A stretch of DNA of 64,000 nucleotides from Rhodococcus zopfii NBRC 100606 = JCM 9919. GTDB lineage: Bacteria; Actinomycetota; Actinomycetes; Mycobacteriales; Mycobacteriaceae. The DNA is taken from NCBI RefSeq assembly GCF_001895025.1, contig NZ_BCXI01000001.1:391050-455049 (forward strand), read 5' to 3'. The notes under the pieces were generated by a model. It had not been told where the DNA came from. It saw only the letters and a program-made list of their open reading frames with translations, and ran no database searches. Numbering within the stretch: the stretch's first letter is position 1; every line of letters starts with the position of its first letter. Shown here piece after piece: positions 26,015-33,652 of this stretch. The position numbers and the translations under genes are program-made.

Positions 26015-27208
26015 ATGACCACCACCGCACCCGCACGCACGACCGGCCCCCTGCGGCCGCTCGAACTCCTCGGCGCCGACGCGTTGCTCGACGCCGACGA
26101 ACGCGACATCGCCGCCACCGTCCGGAGATTCGTCGAAACCCGACTCGCCCCCGAGGTCGGCAACTGGTTCGAATCCGCCACGCTGCCCAAGGAGCTGGCG
26201 AAGGAGTTCGGCACTCTCGGCGTCCTCGGCATGCACCTGCACGGATACGGGTGCGCGGGCACCAACGCCGTCAGCTACGGTCTGGCCTGCCTGGAACTCG
26301 AGGCCGGCGACAGCGGATTCCGTAGCTTCGTCTCGGTGCAGGGCTCGCTGTCGATGTTCTCGATCCACCGCTACGGGTCCGACGAGCAGAAGGAGCACTG
26401 GCTGCCCCGGCTCGCCTCCGGCGACGCCATCGGGTGCTTCGGCCTGACGGAACCCGACTTCGGTTCCAACCCCGGGGGAATGCGTACCCGCGCCCGCCGG
26501 GACGGGTCGGACTGGATCCTCACCGGCACCAAGATGTGGATCACCAACGGCAATCTCGCGGACGTCGCCACGGTGTGGGCGCAGACCGACGAGGGTGTGC
26601 GCGGGTTCGTCGTGCCCACCGACACCCCCGGCTTCACCGCCAACCCGATCCACCGGAAGCTGTCGCTGCGGGCGTCGGTGACCTCCGAGCTGGTGCTCGA
26701 CAACGTGCGCCTGCCGGCATCGGCCGAGCTGCCGCTCGCCCGCGGACTCGGCGCTCCCCTGTCCTGCCTCAACGAGGCCCGGTTCGGGATCGTGTTCGGC
26801 GCGCTCGGCGCGGCCCGCAACAGCCTCGAGACCGCATTGGACTACGCCGCCTCCCGCGAGGTCTTCGATCGTCCGCTCGCCGCCTACCAGCTCACCCAGG
26901 AGAAGCTGGCCGACATGACGCTCGAGCTCGGCAAGGGATTCCTGCTCGCGCTGCACCTCGGCCGCCTCAAGGACGAATCCGGGGTCACTCCCGAGCAGAT
27001 CAGCCTCGGCAAGCTCAACAACGTCCGCGAGGCCCTGGCCATCGCCCGCGAATGCCGGACCATCCTCGGCGCCAGCGGAATCACCCTCGAGTACTCGCCG
27101 CTGCGGCACGCCAACAACCTCGAGTCGGTGCTGACCTACGAGGGCACCAGCGAGATGCACCTGCTCTCGATCGGTCGCGCGCTGACCGGTCACGCCGCAT
27201 TCCGCTGA
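26015..27208 (+). CDS. gcdH: Glutaryl-CoA dehydrogenase
   Basis: FAD enzyme that oxidises and decarboxylates glutaryl-CoA to crotonyl-CoA. The 397 residues follow GcdH closely: the substrate-carboxylate Arg103 in SGFRSFVSVQGSLSM, GCFGLTEPDFGS, KMWITNG, KLSLRASVTSELV, and the catalytic base Glu376 in LTYEGTSEMHLLSIGRALTG. These features separate it from straight-chain acyl-CoA dehydrogenases. It lies 31 bp after the aminotransferase and 32 bp before the aldehyde dehydrogenase, in one operon. Confidence 0.92.
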   Translation: MTTTAPARTTGPLRPLELLGADALLDADERDIAATVRRFVETRLAPEVGNWFESATLPKELAKEFGTLGVLGMHLHGYGCAGTNAVSYGLACLELEAGDSGFRSFVSVQGSLSMFSIHRYGSDEQKEHWLPRLASGDAIGCFGLTEPDFGSNPGGMRTRARRDGSDWILTGTKMWITNGNLADVATVWAQTDEGVRGFVVPTDTPGFTANPIHRKLSLRASVTSELVLDNVRLPASAELPLARGLGAPLSCLNEARFGIVFGALGAARNSLETALDYAASREVFDRPLAAYQLTQEKLADMTLELGKGFLLALHLGRLKDESGVTPEQISLGKLNNVREALAIARECRTILGASGITLEYSPLRHANNLESVLTYEGTSEMHLLSIGRALTGHAAFR

Positions 27209-27240
27209 TCCGCACCGTCGACGCGTCGAAGGGACACACC

Positions 27241-28707
27241 ATGACGACACCCGTTCTGCTGCAACACTACATCGACGGTGAGTGGTTCGACGGCGGGGCC
27301 GAGGCTCTGACCAGCATCAGCCCCGCCGAGCCGGACGTCACCGTCGCGCACGGCCGGGCGGCCACCGGCGACGACGTCGACCGGGCCGTCGCCGCCGCGC
27401 GCGCCGCGGCCCGGCACTGGGCGAAGACCCCGGCGCACGAACGCGGTGCCGTCCTGGCCCGGGCGGCCGCCGTCGTCGAATCGTCCGCCCCCCAGTGGGG
27501 CGCGGAACTCGCCCGCGAGGAGGGCAAGACGCGCGGCGAGGGCGTCGCCGAGGTACTCCGCGCCGCCCAGATCCTGCGCTTCTACGGCGGCGAGGGAGAC
27601 CGGGAGGCCGGTGAGGTGTTCGCCTCCCCGCGGCGCGGGGAACAGATCCTGGTCGCGCGCAAACCCGTCGGCGTGGTGGGGGTCGTCACCCCCTTCAACT
27701 TCCCCATCGCCATCCCCGCCTGGAAGATCGCCCCGGCACTGACCTACGGCAACACCGTGGTGTGGAAGCCGGCGGGCACCGTGCCGCTGCTGGCGATGCG
27801 GCTCGCGCAGGCCCTCGCCGACGCGGGCCTGCCACCGGGCGTGCTCAACCTCGTCGTCGGCGGCCGGGCGGTCGGCGCCGGCATCGCCGATCATCCGGGG
27901 ATCGACGCGCTGACCTTCACCGGTTCGACGGCGGTCGGTCGGAGCCTCGCGGCGGCCGGGGCCGCGCGGGGCGTGCCGGTGCAGGCGGAGATGGGGGGCA
28001 AGAACGCGGCCGTCGTGCTCGGCGACGCGGACCTCGATCTCGCCGCCGAGCAGGTGCTGCTCGGTGCGTTCCGGTCGTCGGGGCAGAAGTGCACGGCGAC
28101 CTCGCGGCTGATCGTCACCGACGACGTCGCCGACGAGTTCGTCGGTGAACTGGTCGCCCGGATCGGCAAGTGGACCGTCGGCAATCCCCTCGATGAGCAG
28201 GTCCACATGGGCCCGGTGGTCGACGCCGCGGCGCGGACCTCGATCCAGGCCGGTGTCGACGAGGCGGTCCGGCAGGGTGCCCGCCTGCTGTGCGGCGGGC
28301 GACCGTACGAGGACGGTGAACTCGCGGCCGGGTTCTACGTGCCGCCCACCGTGCTCGAGTTGCCCGGCACCGGGCTCGACGTGTGGCGGGAGGAGTTGTT
28401 CGGACCCGTCCTGGCCGTGTGCCGCGCGGCGGACGCCGAGGCGGCGTTCGCGCTCGCCGACGACAGCGAGTACGGATTGTCGGCCGCGGTGTTCACCCAG
28501 GACCTCACCCGCGCGCTCGGGGCGCTCGAGGACCTGGACGTGGGCATCCTGCACATCAACTCCGAATCCGCCGGTGCCGATCCGCACGTCCCGTTCGGCG
28601 GCGCCAAGAAGAGCGGCTACGGCCCGAAGGAACAGGGCCGCGCGGCGCGGGAGTTCTTCACCCACACCACGACCGTCTACCTCCGCGGCGGGAGGCCGAT
28701 CGCATGA
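27241..28707 (+). CDS. NAD(P)-dependent semialdehyde dehydrogenase (glutarate/succinate semialdehyde type)
   Basis: Oxidises an aldehyde to its acid; in this operon the likely substrate is glutarate semialdehyde from the aminotransferase. The 488-residue protein has the oxyanion Asn153 in PFNFPIAIPAW, cofactor Lys176 in WKPAG, FTGSTAVGRS (about 226-235), general base Glu250 in QAEMGGKN, and nucleophile Cys284 in SSGQKCTAT. It looks like the aldehyde-dehydrogenase branch containing succinate- and 2,5-dioxovalerate enzymes. ATG at 27241 lies 32 bp after gcdH; its stop overlaps the next ATG. Confidence 0.9.
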   Translation: MTTPVLLQHYIDGEWFDGGAEALTSISPAEPDVTVAHGRAATGDDVDRAVAAARAAARHWAKTPAHERGAVLARAAAVVESSAPQWGAELAREEGKTRGEGVAEVLRAAQILRFYGGEGDREAGEVFASPRRGEQILVARKPVGVVGVVTPFNFPIAIPAWKIAPALTYGNTVVWKPAGTVPLLAMRLAQALADAGLPPGVLNLVVGGRAVGAGIADHPGIDALTFTGSTAVGRSLAAAGAARGVPVQAEMGGKNAAVVLGDADLDLAAEQVLLGAFRSSGQKCTATSRLIVTDDVADEFVGELVARIGKWTVGNPLDEQVHMGPVVDAAARTSIQAGVDEAVRQGARLLCGGRPYEDGELAAGFYVPPTVLELPGTGLDVWREELFGPVLAVCRAADAEAAFALADDSEYGLSAAVFTQDLTRALGALEDLDVGILHINSESAGADPHVPFGGAKKSGYGPKEQGRAAREFFTHTTTVYLRGGRPIA

Positions 28708-29819
28708 GCCAGGGCGCACTCGACGGCATCGTCGTCGCCGATTTCACCCGGGTCCTCGCCGGCCCCTACGCCACGATGATGCTCGCGGACATGGGCGCCG
28801 AGGTCGTCAAGATCGAACGTCCGGGCACCGGCGACGACACCCGGGCGTGGGGACCGCCCTACGACGACGCCGGCACGGCCACCTACTTCAACTCGGTGAA
28901 CCGCAACAAGACCTCCGTGGTCCTCGACCTCGCGTCGGAGCCGGGCCGGGCGGAGGCCCGTCGGCTCGTCGCGCGCGCGGACATCGTGGTCGAGAACTTC
29001 CGGGCGGGCACCATGGAGCGGCTCGGCCTCGGCTACGACGACCTGCTCGACGTCAACCCGGGGCTGATCTACTGCTCCGTCACCGGGTTCGGGAGCGGCG
29101 ACGGGGCAGCCCTGCCGGGCTACGACCTGCTCGTGCAGGCCGTCGGGGGACTCATGAGCATCACCGGACCCGAGGCCGGCACGCCGACGAAGGTGGGCGT
29201 CGCGGTCGTCGACGTGCTCACGGGCCTGCACGCCCTCGCCGGGATCCTCGCTGCGCTGCACCACCGCGAGCGCACCGGCGAGGGGCAGCGCGTCGAAACC
29301 AATCTCCTTGCCGCGCTGCTGTCCTCACTCGTCAACCAGGGGTCGGCGTACCTCGGTGCCGGGGTGGTGCCCGGCATCCTCGGAAATCGTCATCCCAGCA
29401 TCGCCCCATACGAGGTGTTCCCGACCAAGGACCGGCCGCTGGCGCTGGCGGTGGGCAACGACAAGCAGTTCACCCGGCTCGCCGAGACGATCGGCGCGCC
29501 GGGACTGGCCACCGATCCGCGGTTCGGCAGCAACCCGCTGCGCGTCGCACACCGAGACGAACTGCGGGAGGAGATCACCTCGATCCTCGCCACCGCCGGG
29601 GCCGACTACTGGTACGACGAACTCTCCCGCGTGGGTGTTCCGGCCGGACCCATCAACGACGTCGCCGAGGCCTTCGAGTTCGCCCGGCGTCTCGGTCTCG
29701 ACGCCGTGGTGTCGGTGCCCGGAAGCTCGACGCCACAGGTCGGAAACCCGTTGACCTTCTCCAGGACTCCGGTCCGGTACCGGTCGGCTCCGCCACCCCT
29801 GGGTGGAGCCGCGGACTGA
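28704..29819 (+). CDS. CaiB/BaiF (class III) CoA-transferase, probable glutarate CoA-transferase
   Basis: Transfers CoA between acids; here it probably activates glutarate, with succinyl-CoA as the likely donor. The 371-residue protein opens with VVADFTRVLAGPYATMMLAD, has GAEVVKIERPGTGDDTR, and the catalytic Asp170 in GVAVVDVLTGLHA, matching formyl-CoA-transferase-type enzymes. Its ATG overlaps the aldehyde dehydrogenase stop (ATGA). With the upstream genes it completes the chain amine, semialdehyde, acid, CoA ester, crotonyl-CoA. The related human enzyme SUGCT uses glutarate. Confidence 0.88.
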   Translation: MSQGALDGIVVADFTRVLAGPYATMMLADMGAEVVKIERPGTGDDTRAWGPPYDDAGTATYFNSVNRNKTSVVLDLASEPGRAEARRLVARADIVVENFRAGTMERLGLGYDDLLDVNPGLIYCSVTGFGSGDGAALPGYDLLVQAVGGLMSITGPEAGTPTKVGVAVVDVLTGLHALAGILAALHHRERTGEGQRVETNLLAALLSSLVNQGSAYLGAGVVPGILGNRHPSIAPYEVFPTKDRPLALAVGNDKQFTRLAETIGAPGLATDPRFGSNPLRVAHRDELREEITSILATAGADYWYDELSRVGVPAGPINDVAEAFEFARRLGLDAVVSVPGSSTPQVGNPLTFSRTPVRYRSAPPPLGGAAD

Positions 29820-29839
29820 CCGGAGAGGCCTGGAGGAGT

Positions 29840-29875
29840 GCCCGTCCCGTCGCGCCCGGCCGCGGCGGGACGGGC
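29840..29875 (+). terminator. Hairpin terminator after the CoA-transferase operon
   Basis: GCCCGTCCCG (29840-29849) pairs with CGGGACGGGC (29866-29875), with an inner GCG/CGC pair extending the stem, 20 bp past the last stop codon. Confidence 0.8.
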
Positions 29876-30397
29876 GTCGCACGGGGGCGGGACCGTGTCG
29901 GATCAAGGATGCACGACGGCGCGAACCTCGTGTGCCGGAACGGTGGCTGCGGGGACTCGATGCCGACGACGTCCAGAAGCGTCACCGATGCCGACAGGTC
30001 CATGAACCCGACGGCCTTGCCGTGCAGGCCGTCGGCGGCAGCTGGTTCCTACAGCACAATCTCGGCGACCGTGCAGCTGTACCGGACGAAGGTGGTCACG
30101 GTGAGAGCGACGGTGATCGCCGTTCGGGACAACAGACGCTCCGGACAACAGATTCGCCACAACCCTGGCTGCCATCGGCTCGTTTCCGAAGATGTTGGCC
30201 TACAGGATCATTCACTCCACCAGCATGACCAGCCGAGCGGGGAACCGATCGAGCGGGAAGCCCTGGACCGTGCCGAAGCCGACGATCATCCGCGCTCGTT
30301 CGAGCGACGCAGTGTCCGGTCGCCGGCCGTTCGCGGTCACCGTCACGAACCGCGCGAATTTCGGCGTCGGTGATTACGGTCGAACCCGCCTGCGCCA
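29876..30397. other. Gene-poor stretch, possible unidentified remnants
   Basis: About 520 bp between a terminator and the end of a PucR gene. On the minus strand a frame from GTG near 30348 to a stop near 30226 has an ordered-looking ending (IVGFGTVQGFPLDRFP, then RLVMLVE). Around 30020-29940 another frame reads KAVGFMDLSASVTLLDVVGI. Neither is recognised and they are in different frames, so they may be fragments of a lost gene or chance. Confidence 0.3.
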
Positions 30398-31948
30398 CTA
30401 TTCCTCCTGGCGGTCCAGCATCTCCCGAGCCTTGACGGCCAGCCACCACTCCACCCGGGTGTGGATCGAGTCGAGATCGCGGCCGGTCAGCTCGGCAATA
30501 CGGGCGAGCCGGTTCCGCAGGGTGTGCCGGTGGATGCCCAGCGCGACGGCGGCACTCTCGGCCTGAGCGTTGTGCTCGAGGTACGCGGCCAGCGTCTCGA
30601 CCAGTCCTCCACTCCCCCCGCGCTTCTCGTCGTAGGCATCGAGCGCCTCGAGTCCGGAGCGGGCGATGGCCTGCAGCGCGTCCGGATCCTGCATGCCCAG
30701 CAACACGGAGAAGGTGCCCAACTCGGCGAACACCACCGGTACCGTGTCCCCGCCCCGCGCCGCACGAGCCGCCGAGAGTGCTTGGTGGACACTATTTTTC
30801 GCGTCCATCACGGCGCACGGCCCGCCCAGCCCGCACCGGACCGGGCGGCTGAGCTGCGCGCGGACGCGGTGCTGGACCCGGGTCGCGATCTCGCGCGCCC
30901 GGTCGGCCGGCAGCACCACTGCGACATCCGCACCGACCGAGGCCGCCAGGTATGGGACCGCCTCCGTGGCGAGGGCCGAGCCGACCTGCCGTTCCGCCGG
31001 CAGCAGCGGACCGACCTCGGTCAGCACGGCGACCGCGACCGTGTCGGTCGGTTCCAATCCGAAGTATCGGAGCAGGCCGGCGTCCATGCGTTCGGGCGCG
31101 TCGAAGAGCGTCCGGGTGACGACGGCCCGCAGCCGCTGCTCCGCGCTCTGTACCTTCGCGGGCTTCCCCAGCTCGATGGAGATCAGCGACACTGCGTGGG
31201 CGAGGAGCAGACGGTCGGCCGGCGGGAGCGGTTCCGCGGTGCCGACGGCCAGGTATCCGTAGACGTCCGGTGCGGCGGCGATGCTCTGAACGGTGTAGTG
31301 GCCGCCGTCGTCCACCAGCACCTTGCTCATCTGCCGACGTCGCGGCGATCGGGACGCCGACTCCGATACCGCGCGGGCATGCCCGATCGCCCGGGTCGTG
31401 TCCGACCCGTACTCGGCGAGGACACGATCGTCCGGGTCGACGACGGCGACGACGCCGGCCAGTGCCTGGCCGAGCGTGGTCACCACCGCGGGCACGCCGC
31501 CGCGCAGGGTGGCGCGGGCCAGTCGCTCCTGCTGATCGACGACCCGCTGCACCGCCCGAACCTGATCGGCTGTCAGTTCGTCGATGACCGCGCGGGTGAT
31601 GGCGACGAAGGGGGTCGAGGCGGGCACGGCGAGTACCGGGAATCCGAGGGCGTCGCCGGCTGCCCGAAGACCGTCCGGCACGCGGTCGAACCGGGTGCCG
31701 GTGTCGAACGCCAAGGCCACGCAACCGGCACCGACCAGGCCTTGGAGATAGGTGAACTGGTCGTCGGCACCGGCACCGATCTCCAGCCCGGTGGTCATGA
31801 CGAGTTCTCCTCCCGAAAGCCACGGAGTGGGATCGGGAAGCTCGATCGGATGCGCCCATTCGATGACTCGGTCGGCACCGTCGCGACCGGCAACGAGGGT
31901 GAGCCCCAACTCCGGCAGCGTCGTGAGTCGACGCACGGTGATGGCCAT
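30398..31948 (-). CDS. PucR family transcriptional regulator (first of pair, distal)
   Basis: Regulator of 516 residues with the PucR layout: an N-terminal purine-catabolism-like domain (ITVRRLTTLPELGLTLVAG, ELVMTTGLEIG), a GGDEF-like middle region and a C-terminal helix-turn-helix in ESAAVALGIHRHTLRNRLAR. ATG at 31948 follows AAAGGA; an in-frame upstream start at 31969 lacks one. It begins 28 bp after the other PucR gene, so the two are probably cotranscribed. Placed between two catabolic operons, it likely senses a pathway substrate or intermediate. Confidence 0.9.
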   Translation of the reverse strand: MAITVRRLTTLPELGLTLVAGRDGADRVIEWAHPIELPDPTPWLSGGELVMTTGLEIGAGADDQFTYLQGLVGAGCVALAFDTGTRFDRVPDGLRAAGDALGFPVLAVPASTPFVAITRAVIDELTADQVRAVQRVVDQQERLARATLRGGVPAVVTTLGQALAGVVAVVDPDDRVLAEYGSDTTRAIGHARAVSESASRSPRRRQMSKVLVDDGGHYTVQSIAAAPDVYGYLAVGTAEPLPPADRLLLAHAVSLISIELGKPAKVQSAEQRLRAVVTRTLFDAPERMDAGLLRYFGLEPTDTVAVAVLTEVGPLLPAERQVGSALATEAVPYLAASVGADVAVVLPADRAREIATRVQHRVRAQLSRPVRCGLGGPCAVMDAKNSVHQALSAARAARGGDTVPVVFAELGTFSVLLGMQDPDALQAIARSGLEALDAYDEKRGGSGGLVETLAAYLEHNAQAESAAVALGIHRHTLRNRLARIAELTGRDLDSIHTRVEWWLAVKAREMLDRQEE

Positions 31949-31976
31949 GATGACGTTCCTTTCCCGCACTGGGCGG

Positions 31977-33536
31977 CTAGGAGGTGGGCCGGTCGGCGAG
32001 AACTTCGAGTGCCAGCTGGATGTCCGTGACGTCCCGGGGTGAGCGTAGGGACCGGCCCAGCAGGTCCTCGACCCGCTTCACCCGGTGCCGCACGGTATTC
32101 GGATGCAGATTCAACTCCCGCGCAGTGCGCCCCACGTCCAGTTCCCGGGCCAGGTGCAGCACGAGGAAGTCGACCAGGTCGTCGTGGCCGTCGAGCAGGG
32201 GGGCCAGGAGCGCGGCAGCGCGGGCGAGGGCTGTCTCCGGGTCGCGGCCCGCCAACAGCCAGTCGGCGAGACCGACGTCCTCGAATCGCTGGGTGATCAT
32301 ACCGAGCCGCCCGGCGGCCCGTCGCGCCCGGCGTGCCTCGCGTAGTTTGCCGGGTCCGCGCGCGGGATCGGTGAACGGCTCGCTCACGCCGCACGTCAGT
32401 CCCTCCGGGAGGTTCGCGGACCACGAATCGAAGGCCTCCGCCCGGGCCGGGACCACTCCGACGAGGCCGCCGTCGTCCCGGGCGAGGAGCAGGGTCAGCC
32501 CGATGTCGCGGGCCAGCCCGGACACATCCGATTCGACGGCGTCGAGCAGTGAATTGGCCCGGAACACCCACCGACGGTTGTCGTAGTCGGGTGTGGCGGA
32601 CAGGACCAGTATCCGCATGTCGGGCTCGGGCCCGAACCGGAGCATCTCGAGCTGATCCAGGACGGTGTCGGCATCGGCCGGGTTGCCCGACGCCAGTGCC
32701 CGCACGAGTGCGGCGTGCCGCGCGCGGTTCTCGACGGTGGCACGCTGGCGGGTGCGTTCGATCGTGTTGAGCAGCCGCAACGACACCTCGACCGCGGGTG
32801 CCGTGAGCGGATCGGCGAGCTCGTTGCTCCGCGAGGCGAGGACCAGCCAGTAGTGCTGGTCGCCCGGGGTGATCGAGTGCGCGCTCACCGACCATCGGCC
32901 GACTCGGAACATCAGCCGACCGTCCCGGCCGCGCAATTGGTTTCGGATCAGGTGCACGGGCGCCCCACCCGCCGAGGCGGCGACGTCGCCGACCTCGTTG
33001 TAGAGGATCACACTGCTGCGAAGCAGCCCGGCGAGACGGGCCACGAGGTCGACCTCGGGCGCTTCGGCTGTCATCGCTTCGAGCAGATGGTTCTGCATCT
33101 GCAGCGTGCGGCGCAGCAGCATCGAGTCCTGCGTCCGCACCGCCGCGTTGACGTGTCCGACCACATCCATGAACGGCAGTTCCGGCGGGATCGACACCAC
33201 GGCGAACCGGTGGCGTTCGGCCTCGTCGAGCAGAGGGCGGGGGATGTCACCGGTGATGACTCCGAGGCCGTACCCGAGCGCGGTGATACCGGCCCCGACG
33301 AGTTCGCGGATCAGTTCACGGCAGGCCTGCTGCGGATCCGCGAGGGCAGGAAACCGCGAGCCGGTGGTGAGCATCATCGATCCCGGAGGCAGCCACCGGG
33401 TCGGGTTCTCGATCTCGATCGGGTGTGCCCCGGTGATCTCCACATTCGGGTCGGCATCGGTCACGAGCCGGAGCTCGAGGGCGGGTTCGAGCAGCAGGTC
33501 GACGAGCCGGAATCGGTCCGGAAGCAGGTTCGCCAT
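31977..33536 (-). CDS. PucR family transcriptional regulator (second of pair, proximal to hyuA)
   Basis: A 519-residue PucR-type protein: N-terminal domain LRLVTDADPNVEITGAHPIE and GSMMLTTGSRFP, and C-terminal helix-turn-helix RTARELNLHPNTVRHRVKRV. ATG at 33536 is preceded by GAGGGAGAAG. It is divergent from hyuA across a 116-bp region containing two similar 15-bp sites. It is clearly related to, but far from identical with, the regulator downstream, so the pair may sense different effectors. Confidence 0.9.
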   Translation of the reverse strand: MANLLPDRFRLVDLLLEPALELRLVTDADPNVEITGAHPIEIENPTRWLPPGSMMLTTGSRFPALADPQQACRELIRELVGAGITALGYGLGVITGDIPRPLLDEAERHRFAVVSIPPELPFMDVVGHVNAAVRTQDSMLLRRTLQMQNHLLEAMTAEAPEVDLVARLAGLLRSSVILYNEVGDVAASAGGAPVHLIRNQLRGRDGRLMFRVGRWSVSAHSITPGDQHYWLVLASRSNELADPLTAPAVEVSLRLLNTIERTRQRATVENRARHAALVRALASGNPADADTVLDQLEMLRFGPEPDMRILVLSATPDYDNRRWVFRANSLLDAVESDVSGLARDIGLTLLLARDDGGLVGVVPARAEAFDSWSANLPEGLTCGVSEPFTDPARGPGKLREARRARRAAGRLGMITQRFEDVGLADWLLAGRDPETALARAAALLAPLLDGHDDLVDFLVLHLARELDVGRTARELNLHPNTVRHRVKRVEDLLGRSLRSPRDVTDIQLALEVLADRPTS

Positions 33537-33558
33537 CTTCTCCCTCGGATGTGCAAAA

Positions 33559-33604
33559 CTCCAACGATTGGGGCAACTCAATTCACTATCTCCAATTGAT
33601 GGGG
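33559..33604. promoter_or_regulatory. Pair of putative regulator sites between pucR-type gene and hyuA
   Basis: CTCCAACGATTGGGG (33559-33573) and CTCCAATTGATGGGG (33590-33604) share 12 of 15 positions, start 31 bp apart (three turns), and each contains a CCAA/TTGG-like dyad. They fill the divergent promoter region. The adjacent PucR protein is the natural candidate ligand. Confidence 0.5.
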
Positions 33605-33652
33605 TGCCGACCAGGCCGAATACTGGGTCACACCCAAAACAGGAGTATGACG

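Noticed and set aside
25983..29819. Plain GABA catabolism for the aminotransferase operon
   Set aside because: GABA to succinate needs only the aminotransferase and dehydrogenase. Glutaryl-CoA dehydrogenase and a class III CoA-transferase in the same operon indicate a C5 acid, although GABA may be a side substrate.
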